Notes under the pieces: generated by a model | What the model was told of the DNA's origin: nothing | Databases searched by the model: none | Seen by the model: the letters and a program-made list of their open reading frames with translations, nothing else | Position numbers and translations under genes: made by a program | Part shown: positions 40,459-49,282 of the stretch, in pieces | How positions within the stretch are numbered: position 1 is the first letter of the stretch | Layout of the letters: each line of letters begins with the position of its first letter | NCBI GenBank assembly: GCA_025992705.1 | Contig: DAJPGJ010000001.1 | Location: 620,001 to 684,000 of the forward strand | Direction: 5' to 3' | DNA length: 64,000 nucleotides | From: Coriobacteriaceae bacterium | Lineage (GTDB): Bacteria > Actinomycetota > Coriobacteriia > Coriobacteriales > QAMH01

Positions 40459-41523
40459 TCACAGCGATACGTGCATGCGGCGGCGATCGTGGGGAAAGCT
40501 GAGCTGCACGCGCGTGCCCACGCCCTCTTCGCTCGCGAGCATGATGCCGAGCCCCATCTGCGCGCACATGCGAGCGACGAGGTAGAGCCCCATGCCGGTT
40601 GCCGAGCCGTGGGCGCGACCGACCTCGCCCGTAAATCCGCGGTCGAAGACGCGGGGAACGTCGGCGGCGGGAATGCCGCAGCCGTCGTCGCGCACCTCGA
40701 GTACCGTGCAGGCGTGCGGGCCTTCCTTGTCGTTTTCGTAGGCCTCGAAGATGATGGTGGTGGCGTCGTACTTCGCGGCGTTGATGATGAGCTGGGTGAG
40801 GATGAATGCAAGCCAGGCCTTGTCGGCCACGACCGTGCTCTGCGGATCGATGTGGATATCGATGGCAACGCCACATGACGTGAGGTAGCGCATGTTCGCT
40901 TTGCATGCCTCGCCCACCGCATCGCCAAGCACGATTTCGCGGATGACGTAGTCGTTTACGAGCGTGTCCGAGCGCGCGGTGAAGAGTGCCTGCTCGACGA
41001 GGTGCTCGACGCGTTCGAGTTCGAGCTTGAGCTTGCTTGCGTCCTCGCCGTGCATCTTGTCGAGGAGCAGCCGTGCGGCAGCCAGCGGCGTCTTGACCTC
41101 GTGTACCCAGAGCTCGGTGTACTGGGCGCGGTCGTGGCTCTGCATCCTGAGCTCGTTGCCCTCATGCGTTGCCTGTTCTGCAATCGAGCGCGCCATGTCG
41201 AGTGCGATTTTCCCTTCCAGGAACGTGGGCTCGCAGACGAGCTCATCGAAGTAGCGCGTCTTGTCGAGCGATTCCAGCGCCTCTTCGATGCTCTTCCAGA
41301 ACCGTGCGCGCCGTCGGTATTCCAGGGCAAACGCCAGGAACAGAACTGCTACGAGCGTGAGGTCGATGAGGAGAATCGCATCGGTGGTCGTGCCGAGTAT
41401 GACGAGCAAGGAGGTGACGAAGGCGATGGTGACAAGCGCGAGCGTCAGGGCGAGCGCCTTGTCGCGCACGAAGCTGATTGGCGTGAACCGGGCTGTGTCT
41501 TGATACTGCATCGGGGCACTCAC
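40459..41523 (-). CDS. BceS-type intramembrane-sensing histidine kinase
   Basis: This 354-residue kinase has two N-terminal membrane helices (about residues 23-44 and 50-68) with almost no loop between, the hallmark of intramembrane-sensing kinases that depend on a BceAB transporter for input. The phosphoacceptor is H141 in HEVKTP, followed by N-box NAAKYDA, G1 DDGCGIP and G2 GSATGMGLYL of the ATPase domain. It starts with GTG, overlapping the regulator's stop codon (GTGA). It should phosphorylate the adjacent response regulator. Confidence 0.92.
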   Translation of the reverse strand: MSAPMQYQDTARFTPISFVRDKALALTLALVTIAFVTSLLVILGTTTDAILLIDLTLVAVLFLAFALEYRRRARFWKSIEEALESLDKTRYFDELVCEPTFLEGKIALDMARSIAEQATHEGNELRMQSHDRAQYTELWVHEVKTPLAAARLLLDKMHGEDASKLKLELERVEHLVEQALFTARSDTLVNDYVIREIVLGDAVGEACKANMRYLTSCGVAIDIHIDPQSTVVADKAWLAFILTQLIINAAKYDATTIIFEAYENDKEGPHACTVLEVRDDGCGIPAADVPRVFDRGFTGEVGRAHGSATGMGLYLVARMCAQMGLGIMLASEEGVGTRVQLSFPHDRRRMHVSL

Positions 41524-42197
41524 GCCGCGATCACATAGCCGAGGGAGCGGCGTGTCTGCAGGAAATCGTCGGCAATGCCGATGCTTCCGAGCGTCTTGCG
41601 TAGGCGATTGATGTTGACCGTGAGCGTGTTGTCATCGACGAACGCATCGGATTCCCACAGGTCGCACATGATCTCCTGGCGCGAGATGATGGTGCCGGCA
41701 TTGCGCATGAGCAGGGCGAGGATGCGCTGCTCGTTTCTCGTGAGCTCGGCCGACTGCCCCTGGTAGCGAACCTCGGATGTGCCCAGGTCAAGCGTGACGC
41801 CATTATGCGTGATGGTGCTTGCCTCGGCCGATGCAGACGCATGGCGCTTGACGAGCGAGGCGATGCGGGCAAGCAGCACTGCCGGACGGTATGGCTTGGC
41901 GATGAAGTCATGCGCACCCAAGTTGAGCGACATGACCTCGGTGAACTCATCGCTCTTTGCCGTGAGGATGATGATGGGCATGTCGGCCTCCCTGCGGATG
42001 TCACGGCAAATCGATTGCCCATCGGCGCCCGGCAAGCCAAGGTCCAAGATGACGCAATCGGGGCCTGCGGCGACGATGTCGGTTGCCGCGCGGGAGAAAT
42101 CCGAGCACGTGCGCGTCTCGTAGCCGTTGAGCTCGAGCAGGCGCGCGAGCTCGTCACGCAAGGTGGTGTCGTCTTCGACGATGTACACGGTAGGCAT
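41520..42197 (-). CDS. BceR-type OmpR-family response regulator
   Basis: This 225-residue regulator has an N-terminal receiver domain with phosphoacceptor aspartate near residue 52 (VILDLGLPG), acidic pair EDD near residues 8-10, and a C-terminal winged helix (LTRNEQRILALLMRNAGTIISRQEI). It should activate the transporter operon through the CTTAC-N6-GTAAG sites. I chose the second ATG (42,197) because GGAG lies 7 bases upstream; 42,203 is the alternative. It is the first gene of the regulator-kinase operon and has its own copy of the operator. Confidence 0.92.
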   Translation of the reverse strand: MPTVYIVEDDTTLRDELARLLELNGYETRTCSDFSRAATDIVAAGPDCVILDLGLPGADGQSICRDIRREADMPIIILTAKSDEFTEVMSLNLGAHDFIAKPYRPAVLLARIASLVKRHASASAEASTITHNGVTLDLGTSEVRYQGQSAELTRNEQRILALLMRNAGTIISRQEIMCDLWESDAFVDDNTLTVNINRLRKTLGSIGIADDFLQTRRSLGYVIAA

Positions 42198-42273
42198 GGT
42201 CATGCTCCGTTCACTTGGGTCGTGCCACTCATTGTAGCCGCATCTATCCGAACAAAACCTCGCTTCATGCTTT

Positions 42274-42289
42274 CTTACGCAGATGTAAG
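42274..42289. promoter_or_regulatory. Predicted BceR-type operator upstream of its own gene
   Basis: CTTAC-GCAGAT-GTAAG, the same 5-6-5 dyad as at 40,241-40,256, lies about 77 bases before the regulator start and about 90 before the divergent ClC gene. It implies autoregulation and may affect ClC too. Confidence 0.65.
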
Positions 42290-42378
42290 AAACGCAACTT
42301 TATGAGAAAGCTCGAATAGTCTGTGCAAAAAATAACCCGTACGGGCGTATCATGGAGACAATGCGAGAGGAGGGCGAT

Positions 42379-43677
42379 ATGCATCACAAGATCGACAAGG
42401 TTGAGCTTCTTAAGCATCTTGCCTTCATCGTCTGCGTCGGCATCATTTCGGCCTGCGTTTCGATTATCTTGTGTCTGTGCGTCAACTTCGCCTATCACAT
42501 TAACCAGACCTATGCCTGGACGCTCTTCCTCCTGCCGCTACTCGGCGTTCTTTCGCTCGCCCTCTACAAGGTGTTCAAGCTTCCCTACGATTACTCGACC
42601 GACACCCTCGTCGATCAGATGCGCGAAAACGACGTGGTCTCGCCTACGCTTGCGCCGGGCATCATCATCGGCACCTGCCTCAGCATCCTGGGTGGCGGCG
42701 CCGTCGGCAAGGAGTCGAGCGCCTTTCAGGCGGGTGCTTCGGTGAGCGAGACGCTCGGGCGGGCGTTCAAGCTCAAGAACTGTTTCATCGACAAGCAGGA
42801 CAGGGAGCTTTATGGCTACGCGGCGCTCATGGGCATGAGTGCGACGTTTTCGGCCCTGTTCTTCGCACCGCTGGGCGCCGTGTTCATGGTGCTCGAGCTC
42901 ACGCGCTTCAGGAATCTGAGCCTCCCGCGATTCATCGCGATGATCGTCTCTGCCTTCATTGCCGCCTCCATCGCATATCCCTTTGGCATTGGTGACATCA
43001 TCCCCCACGTTACCGTCTTGGACATGACCCCCGAGCTCGCGCTCTACACCGGCATCGTTGGCATAGTCTGTGGCATTCTTGGCGGTGTCTTTGGTCGTGC
43101 GCTGCGCTTTACGCGCAAGCTCCTTAAGGCGCATTTCAACAAACCCTATGTCACGGTTATCGTCTCGAGCCTCGTCATCGTCTGCCTCGTCTATGCCTTT
43201 GGCCTCTATGACTTCGAAGGCTCGGGCATGAACTTGCTCAAGCACGCGCTCGCGGGCTCGATCGGCACGTACGATTTCGCCATCAAGGCGGGCCTTGTCT
43301 TCATGGCGCTTGCCTTCGGTCTCAAAGGTGGCGAGATTATGCCCACGCTTGCCATTGGCGGTCTGATGGGCTGCTCGGTCGGCCAGCTCATCGGCATCGA
43401 TGCCGCCTTCGCAGGCGCGCTGGGTGTCATCACCTTTTATGTGGGCATGTCACGCTGTCCCATCGCCGGCTTTTTCCTCGGTTGCGAGGTTTTCGGCTGG
43501 GGCATAGCTCCTTTTCTGACCATTGGTGTTATCTGCGCTCTCGTGGGCAATCGAGATTATGGCTATTACGGACACGGGCTTCTCTCCAAGGCGCATAGGC
43601 AGCTTGCCGCTCGCCATGCTGCAGCATCCGCTGGCACCCCGAATGATGCGGCTGAGCAGCGTTCACCAGAAAAATAG
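42379..43677 (+). CDS. ClC-family chloride/anion channel or antiporter
   Basis: This 432-residue ClC protein has about ten membrane segments. The motif normally written GK/REGP is here GKESS (GGGAVGKESSAFQAG, about residues 103-118), a change at the anion-binding loop where the gating glutamate E is kept. ALFFAPLGAVFMVLELT and GLKGGEIMPTLAIGG are other family landmarks. The altered loop could shift selectivity, for example towards fluoride or nitrate. I chose the ATG at 42,379 because AGGAGG precedes it; the frame opens at 42,352. It is divergent from the response regulator. Confidence 0.88.
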   Translation: MHHKIDKVELLKHLAFIVCVGIISACVSIILCLCVNFAYHINQTYAWTLFLLPLLGVLSLALYKVFKLPYDYSTDTLVDQMRENDVVSPTLAPGIIIGTCLSILGGGAVGKESSAFQAGASVSETLGRAFKLKNCFIDKQDRELYGYAALMGMSATFSALFFAPLGAVFMVLELTRFRNLSLPRFIAMIVSAFIAASIAYPFGIGDIIPHVTVLDMTPELALYTGIVGIVCGILGGVFGRALRFTRKLLKAHFNKPYVTVIVSSLVIVCLVYAFGLYDFEGSGMNLLKHALAGSIGTYDFAIKAGLVFMALAFGLKGGEIMPTLAIGGLMGCSVGQLIGIDAAFAGALGVITFYVGMSRCPIAGFFLGCEVFGWGIAPFLTIGVICALVGNRDYGYYGHGLLSKAHRQLAARHAAASAGTPNDAAEQRSPEK

Positions 43678-43722
43678 TTCCGTTCACGCAAAAAAACTTT
43701 CAATATTTTAAAAAGTATGCTG

Positions 43723-43750
43723 TTGACTTCTGGTCTCAGTGGAGTAAATT
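43723..43750 (+). promoter_or_regulatory. Promoter of the TetR-radical SAM-molybdoenzyme cluster
   Basis: TTGACT (43,723-43,728), a 16-base spacer and TAAATT (43,745-43,750) end where the first ATACGCGTAT operator begins, so a bound repressor would cover the transcription start. Confidence 0.65.
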
Positions 43751-43775
43751 ATACGCGTATAGAATATACGCGTAT
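43751..43775. promoter_or_regulatory. Twin ATACGCGTAT operators
   Basis: The 10-base perfect palindrome ATACGCGTAT occurs at 43,751-43,760 and again at 43,766-43,775, centres 15 bases apart. It is just downstream of the -10 box and 48 bases before the TetR start codon. It is the probable binding site of that TetR protein. Confidence 0.8.
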
Positions 43776-43823
43776 CGGAATAAAGGGATTTCCCCGCATA
43801 TCCGCATGTATTGGGGAGGAACC

Positions 43824-44435
43824 ATGGCAGCACCAAGGAAGGACGAGGAGCGTCTGCGCCTTTACGCTGCGGCCTTGAAGCTGTTTGGCGAGAAGGGCTA
43901 TGCCGCCACGTCCTATCAGGACATAGCCGATGCATGCGATACGAGCAAGTCGGTCGTGCAACATTACTACCCGCACAAGGAGATGTTCCTCGTCCTCTAC
44001 CTTGACGAGCATTTTGCCTGGGTGCGCGAGACCGCGCAGAAGCTCTGTCCTTCGCATACGAGCGCCATCCAGCTGCTGTGCATGATGGGCTTTGTTCACC
44101 TCGACAGGCTCGTCGCGGAAGAGAAGGGCTCTCCGCTCATCCAGGATCTTCTGGGCTTCCGCACGTTCATCGAGGGTGTGGTCATGCGCGAGCGTGACTG
44201 GATCGTCGCGCATTGGCCCGATGCCATCGACAAGCAATATCTGGGCGATTGCCTCGTCGTCGCCCTCAACGGTGCCTACGGCCTGCTTTCCATCGCATCG
44301 CTCGAAGGCCGCATCGTGACGCCGGAATACGTCATGCGTCTATCCTTCGCTCCCTTCGCCATATCGCAGGGTCTGAGCCCTGAATACGTAGAGAACGTTA
44401 TCGAGGAATGCAGCGTGCTGCAGGTAATACAGTAG
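43824..44435 (+). CDS. TetR-family transcription regulator
   Basis: This 203-residue regulator has an N-terminal TetR helix-turn-helix (about residues 10-55; ALKLFGEKGYAATSYQDIADACDTSKSVVQHYYPHKEMFL) and a helical ligand domain. GGGGAGGA precedes the ATG at 43,824. It is 10 bases from the radical SAM gene and so heads a probable operon of six genes ending with the lipoprotein flavodoxin. The twin palindromes upstream suggest it represses its own operon until an unknown ligand binds. Confidence 0.9.
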   Translation: MAAPRKDEERLRLYAAALKLFGEKGYAATSYQDIADACDTSKSVVQHYYPHKEMFLVLYLDEHFAWVRETAQKLCPSHTSAIQLLCMMGFVHLDRLVAEEKGSPLIQDLLGFRTFIEGVVMRERDWIVAHWPDAIDKQYLGDCLVVALNGAYGLLSIASLEGRIVTPEYVMRLSFAPFAISQGLSPEYVENVIEECSVLQVIQ

Positions 44436-44445
44436 GAGGAGCGTC

Positions 44446-45969
44446 ATGAGACCAATGGAATTCGCAAAGAGGACGGCGGCCAACAAGGCCATCGACTACT
44501 TCATGGAAGACCCCGTTCCGCGTATCGAGAGCATGATGACGAAAATCGACAAAATGCTTCCGGACGCGCTGTTTCCCTCACAGCGCAAAGCGTTTGCCAA
44601 GGCCATCGAGGAGCGCAACAACTGGTATCAGCTCTTGTGCCGTATCGACGAGCTTGACCCCGAGGTCGCCACGGGCATGCTCAAGTGCTTCCTGACCGAG
44701 GCGAATCTCATCGCCTGGGACAAGCAGGAGAAGTCACGTGAGAAGTACCAGTGCAACGTGCCCTGGGCCGTCTTGCTTGACCCAACGAGCGCCTGCAACC
44801 TTCACTGCACGGGGTGCTGGGCAGCCGAGTACGGCCACAAGCTCAACCTGAGCTACGAAGACATCGACTCCATCATCAATCAGGCCAACGAGCTTGGTAC
44901 GCACGTCTTCATCTATACGGGTGGCGAGCCTCTCGTACGCAAGGCAGACCTCATCAGGCTCTGCGACGCTCATCCTGACTCCGCCTTCCTCTGCTTCACC
45001 AACGCCACGCTGATTGATCGGGATTTCGTCGAGGAAGTCGCCCGCGTGAAGAACTTCATTCCGATCATCTCAGCCGAGGGCAGCGAAGAGACCACCGACG
45101 CGCGTCGTGGCGAGGGCACCTACCAGAAGATCGACAAGGCCATGGACCTACTCAAGGCACGCGGCATTCCCTTTGGCGTCTCCATTTGCTATACGAGCCA
45201 GAACGCCGATGCGGTCTGCACCGAGGAGTACTACGATTGGCTTATCGACAAGGGCGTGTTCTTCGCCTGGATTTTCACCTACATGCCCGTGGGCAGGGAT
45301 TCCCCGGCCGAGCTTATGCCGAGCCCTCAGCAACGCGAGATGCTCTATGACTTCAACCATGCGATGCGGCACGAGAAGCCACTGCTTACCCTCGATTTCC
45401 AGAACGATGGCGAGTTTGTGGGCGGCTGCATTGCCGGTGGTCGCCGCTATCTCCATATCAACGCCAACGGCGATGTGGAGCCTTGCGTGTTCATTCACTA
45501 CTCGAATGTCAACATCCACGACGTGAGCTTGCTTGACGCCCTGCGCTCGCCGTTGTTCATGGGTTATTACCATGGTCAGCCCTTCAACGACAATCATCTG
45601 CGCCCCTGCCCGATGCTGGAGAATCCCGAGTGCATCGAGAAGCTCGTGGAGGATTCGGGTGCGCATTCGACTGACCTTGTCCAGGAGGAGACGGTCTACG
45701 AGCTCACTGCCAAGACACGTCCCATGGCACAGCGCTGGGCGCCTGTCGCCGAGCGCATCTGGACCGACCCGGGCGATGAGCGCGCTTCCGAGCGTCATCG
45801 CGATGATTTGGGCCAGGCAACATCCGATCTCAAGAAGTTCGAGCGCGACGGCCGCGTGGTGCGTAGCGCCTTTGACGAGGAGCGCGACCTACGCAGTGTC
45901 GCCGAGCGCGAGCAGGAGATGGATTGCAAACTGCGTGAAATTACCGAAAGCGAGAAGGTGCTCGTCTAG
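44446..45969 (+). CDS. Radical SAM protein of the molybdoenzyme cluster
   Basis: This 507-residue enzyme has the radical SAM iron-sulfur motif C117-x3-C121-x2-C124 (CNLHCTGC) and IYTGGEPL as the SAM-contacting GGEP strand. A C-terminal part with further cysteines (GGCIAGGRRYLHINANGDVEPC, RPCPML) resembles a SPASM-type auxiliary cluster region. The last 70 residues are charged and helical. Start AGGAGG-GCGTC-ATG is good. Standing between the TetR gene and the molybdoenzyme, it may modify a cofactor, a peptide or the enzyme itself; its substrate is unknown. Confidence 0.88.
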   Translation: MRPMEFAKRTAANKAIDYFMEDPVPRIESMMTKIDKMLPDALFPSQRKAFAKAIEERNNWYQLLCRIDELDPEVATGMLKCFLTEANLIAWDKQEKSREKYQCNVPWAVLLDPTSACNLHCTGCWAAEYGHKLNLSYEDIDSIINQANELGTHVFIYTGGEPLVRKADLIRLCDAHPDSAFLCFTNATLIDRDFVEEVARVKNFIPIISAEGSEETTDARRGEGTYQKIDKAMDLLKARGIPFGVSICYTSQNADAVCTEEYYDWLIDKGVFFAWIFTYMPVGRDSPAELMPSPQQREMLYDFNHAMRHEKPLLTLDFQNDGEFVGGCIAGGRRYLHINANGDVEPCVFIHYSNVNIHDVSLLDALRSPLFMGYYHGQPFNDNHLRPCPMLENPECIEKLVEDSGAHSTDLVQEETVYELTAKTRPMAQRWAPVAERIWTDPGDERASERHRDDLGQATSDLKKFERDGRVVRSAFDEERDLRSVAEREQEMDCKLREITESEKVLV

Positions 45970-46020
45970 TCTGGCGATGCGCTATCAGATTGACCCATGC
46001 GGTCGAGTGAGGAGGGACGC

Positions 46021-48606
46021 ATGAGAGAGAGGAACGTAAGCCGCCGGTCATTTGTGGCTGGCACGGCAGCTGCGACGGCAGCCGCGTGCCTGGGCACGGG
46101 AGCACTTCCCGCGGCCAAGGCGCTGGCCGAAAACGTCGATCCAGCTGGCGAATGGGTGAGGACCACCTGCTCGCCCAACTGCACGGGGGCCTGTGGTCTC
46201 AAGGGCTTCGTGCACGAGGGACAGATCAAGATGATCTCGCAGGCATCCGATTACCCCTTCGAGGAGTACAACCCGCGCGGTTGCCTCAAGGGACTGTCCA
46301 TCAATACCATGCTATACGGGCCGCATCGGCTCACCAAGCCGCTCGTCAAGAACGATGAGACAGGTAAGATGGAGGAGACCGACTGGGACACGGCACTCGA
46401 CGTGGCTGCGACCAAGTTGCGTGACGTCATGGACAAGTACGGGCCGGAGTCCGTGGGCGTGATTTGGCAGGTGCAGGGCACTGGTCATATCCAAAAGGGC
46501 TCGATTATTCGTCTTTCCAACATGATGGGGTGGTCGGCTATCGGCTGCTACGAGATGAACGGCGACCTTCCCATGTTCTGGCCCGAGACCTTTGGCGTGC
46601 AGAGCGAGGAGCTCGAGTCGTACTGCTGGGAAGACTCCAAGTACACGATGATTTTTGGCTCGAATGTCATGGTCACGCGCCTTCCCGATGCGCACTTTCT
46701 CAACATCTCGCGTGAGAACGGCGGCAAGGTGGTCAACTTCGACCCCAACTACTCGGCAACCTCCGAGAAATCGACCGAATGGGTGCGCCTCAAGCCCGAT
46801 ACGGATGCGGCCTTTGCGCTGGCGGTCGCCAAGATCATCATCGACGATGGCCTCTATGACGAGGCCTTCTGCAAGAACTTCACCGATATGCCCCTGCTCG
46901 TTGACACCACTACTGGAAAGCGCATCGAGGCTGCCAACGTGGCGGGGCTCTCGGCCCTGCCATCTCCGGCCTATCGCACCACGTACGTGGCCGTCGACGC
47001 CAATGGCAGGCCCTTCGCGGTCAACCCCGAGCGCCTCGGTGGCATGGAGGGCTGCACGCTCGAGTACACGGGTGACGTGCGCCTCAAAGACGGCACCACC
47101 GCGCATGCCAAGAGCGGTTTCAGGTTGCTGCGCGAGAGCCTCGTGGGCAAGACGGCGCAGTGGGCGAGTGATACCACGAGCATTCCCGCCGAGACCATCG
47201 AGCGCATCGCGAAGGAGTGCGCGACCATCAAGCCCATGCACATCATCTTCGGTGGCGCGGGCACGCAGTGGTATCACGGCGATCTCAAGGGTCGTTCGCT
47301 CGCGCTCATTGCGGCGCTCACGGGCAACATCGGCCAGCTCGGCGGCGGCATCTCGACCTATGTGGGCCAGTACAAGACGCGCTTCATCCCCGCGTCGTGG
47401 TTCAACCCGCCGCGCATGAACAAGCACTCGATGTCATTCCAGTACGCCGTCACCGGCCGCACGGAGACGATGCAGCCAAACGCCTTCCCGCCCAATGGCC
47501 TCAAGGCCCTCGTCGTGGGCTGGGGCAACCCGATGGACCAGCATAACGTTGCCAACTGGCTGCGCAGCGCCAAGGAGAGCGGCGAGCTCGAATGCCTCGT
47601 GACGCTCGATTTCCAGCGCACTACCACGGTCGACATGAGCGACGTGGCCCTGCCGGCACCCAGCTGGTACGAGAAGCTCGAGCTCACCACGACGCCGCTG
47701 CATCCCTGGGTGCAACTCCAGCAGCAGATGGTCGATCCGCCAGGCGAGGCACGGCCCGAGATATGGATTTGCAAGGAGCTCGCCACGCACATCGACCCCT
47801 CGTATGCGGACCAGTGGCCCGTCTTCGACGAGTCGCAATCCGAGCAAGTGGCAGACGAGGTGCTACGCACGCTTCTGGCTAACGGCGGCCCGTACGTCAA
47901 CCAGCTCACGGCCGAGCAACTGCGTGAGGGACCGGGCAAGCTCTGGCACGCCAATCCAGGCGAGAAGCGCATTCCCTTCTGGAGCCAGATTCACGAGGGG
48001 ACGCCATTCCCGAGCCAGTCGCTTCCAAATGCGATCGACGTGACGGCACCGTTTGTCAGGTCCGGGCGCATCCAGTTCTACCGTGACGAAGATGAGTTCC
48101 TTGAGCTCGAGGAGCAGCTGCCCTGCTACAAGCCCGCCTTCGAGGACACGGAATACAAGGATGACCCAGAGGCGCGCACCAAGTATCCGCTCGCCTTCAT
48201 CACGCGAAACAGCACCTATCGCGTGCACTCCACGTACGTGAACAACCCCTTCATGCTCGAACTGCAAAACAGCATGCCCAAGATCTTCATGAATCCCGAT
48301 GATGCCAAGGAGCGTGGCCTGGAGGCAGGCGATTTGGTCGAGGCCTACAACAGTCGTGGCAAGTGCCAAGGCGGCCTCGTGCTCGACCCGGGTATGTATC
48401 CCGGACAGGCCATTTTCGATCAGGGTTGGTGGAGCGAGTACATGGATGGCGACAGCTACAACTCGCTCATCTATCCGTGGATTAATCCCACCAACGAGGT
48501 GTATTACCTTTCGGGCGTGTGGTCGCCCAACATGGCGTGGAACGAATGCGCATGCAATGTCCGTCTGTTGCAAAAGGGCGGTGCGCGTAAGGAGGTCATG
48601 CAATGA
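46021..48606 (+). CDS. Tat-exported molybdopterin oxidoreductase, DMSO-reductase family catalytic subunit
   Basis: This 861-residue enzyme begins with a twin-arginine signal (SRRSFVAG, then Ala-rich segment), then a [4Fe-4S] motif (CSPNCTGACGL with a final cysteine in NPRGCLKG), and the molybdopterin domains (GAGTQWYHGDLKGRS and VVGWGNPMDQHN for the bis-MGD cofactor). GGAGG precedes the ATG at 46,021. It would act outside the membrane as terminal reductase or oxidase. The presence of B and C subunits in DMSO-reductase order suggests a respiratory reductase; the substrate (sulfoxide, N-oxide, or other) is not deducible. Confidence 0.93.
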   Translation: MRERNVSRRSFVAGTAAATAAACLGTGALPAAKALAENVDPAGEWVRTTCSPNCTGACGLKGFVHEGQIKMISQASDYPFEEYNPRGCLKGLSINTMLYGPHRLTKPLVKNDETGKMEETDWDTALDVAATKLRDVMDKYGPESVGVIWQVQGTGHIQKGSIIRLSNMMGWSAIGCYEMNGDLPMFWPETFGVQSEELESYCWEDSKYTMIFGSNVMVTRLPDAHFLNISRENGGKVVNFDPNYSATSEKSTEWVRLKPDTDAAFALAVAKIIIDDGLYDEAFCKNFTDMPLLVDTTTGKRIEAANVAGLSALPSPAYRTTYVAVDANGRPFAVNPERLGGMEGCTLEYTGDVRLKDGTTAHAKSGFRLLRESLVGKTAQWASDTTSIPAETIERIAKECATIKPMHIIFGGAGTQWYHGDLKGRSLALIAALTGNIGQLGGGISTYVGQYKTRFIPASWFNPPRMNKHSMSFQYAVTGRTETMQPNAFPPNGLKALVVGWGNPMDQHNVANWLRSAKESGELECLVTLDFQRTTTVDMSDVALPAPSWYEKLELTTTPLHPWVQLQQQMVDPPGEARPEIWICKELATHIDPSYADQWPVFDESQSEQVADEVLRTLLANGGPYVNQLTAEQLREGPGKLWHANPGEKRIPFWSQIHEGTPFPSQSLPNAIDVTAPFVRSGRIQFYRDEDEFLELEEQLPCYKPAFEDTEYKDDPEARTKYPLAFITRNSTYRVHSTYVNNPFMLELQNSMPKIFMNPDDAKERGLEAGDLVEAYNSRGKCQGGLVLDPGMYPGQAIFDQGWWSEYMDGDSYNSLIYPWINPTNEVYYLSGVWSPNMAWNECACNVRLLQKGGARKEVMQ

Positions 48607-49280
48607 GATACGCAATGGCCATAGACCTTGACCGCTGCATTGGATGCAGGACTTGCGCGGTCATCTGCAAGGATCACAACGCAGAACCCCGAGGCATCTG
48701 GTGGAACCGCGTCTTTGCACCGGGTGCTCCCGAGTACGGTACCTCGGTGATCGTGGATGGCATGCCTCGTATGGAGTTTTTGCCTATCAGCTGCCAGCAC
48801 TGCGAAAACGCTCCCTGCCAGCAGGTGTGCCCGACGGGCGCCACCTACACCGACGACACGGGTACCGTGCTGGTCGACTACGAGAAGTGCATCGGCTGCC
48901 GCTACTGCATCACGGCATGTCCCTACGAGGTGCGCCAGTTCAACTGGAGCAAGCCCGATGGCGTCGAGGGCATTGACGGCGAATATCGCTGGGGGTATCC
49001 GGAGGATTATCGCCAGGACGGGCATCTCGTCTACACGCCAGTACGGCCCGAAGGCGTGGTCGAGAAATGCACGTTCTGCGTTCAGTACACCAACCAAGGC
49101 GGCACTCCTGCGTGCTGCACGGGCTGCCCGGCAAACGCACGCATCTTCGGTGACATCGAGGATGCGGATTCCGAGATTTCGCAGTACATGTCCGGGCGCG
49201 AATGGCTCGTGCTCGGCGAGTCACATGGCACCAAGCCCAAGGTGTATTACCTGCCTTCCAAGCGCGGAGAGGGGGAGTAG
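48603..49280 (+). CDS. Four-cluster ferredoxin subunit (DmsB/NrfC-like)
   Basis: This 225-residue protein has four cysteine groups, starting CIGCRTCAVIC, then CQHCENAPCQQVC, CIGCRYCITAC and CTFC with CCTGC, each fit to hold a [4Fe-4S] cluster. It carries electrons between the membrane anchor and the catalytic subunit. Its ATG overlaps the stop of the catalytic gene (ATGA). It has no signal peptide and would be exported as a complex with the catalytic subunit through that subunit's Tat signal. Confidence 0.94.
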   Translation: MRYAMAIDLDRCIGCRTCAVICKDHNAEPRGIWWNRVFAPGAPEYGTSVIVDGMPRMEFLPISCQHCENAPCQQVCPTGATYTDDTGTVLVDYEKCIGCRYCITACPYEVRQFNWSKPDGVEGIDGEYRWGYPEDYRQDGHLVYTPVRPEGVVEKCTFCVQYTNQGGTPACCTGCPANARIFGDIEDADSEISQYMSGREWLVLGESHGTKPKVYYLPSKRGEGE

Positions 49281-49282
49281 CC

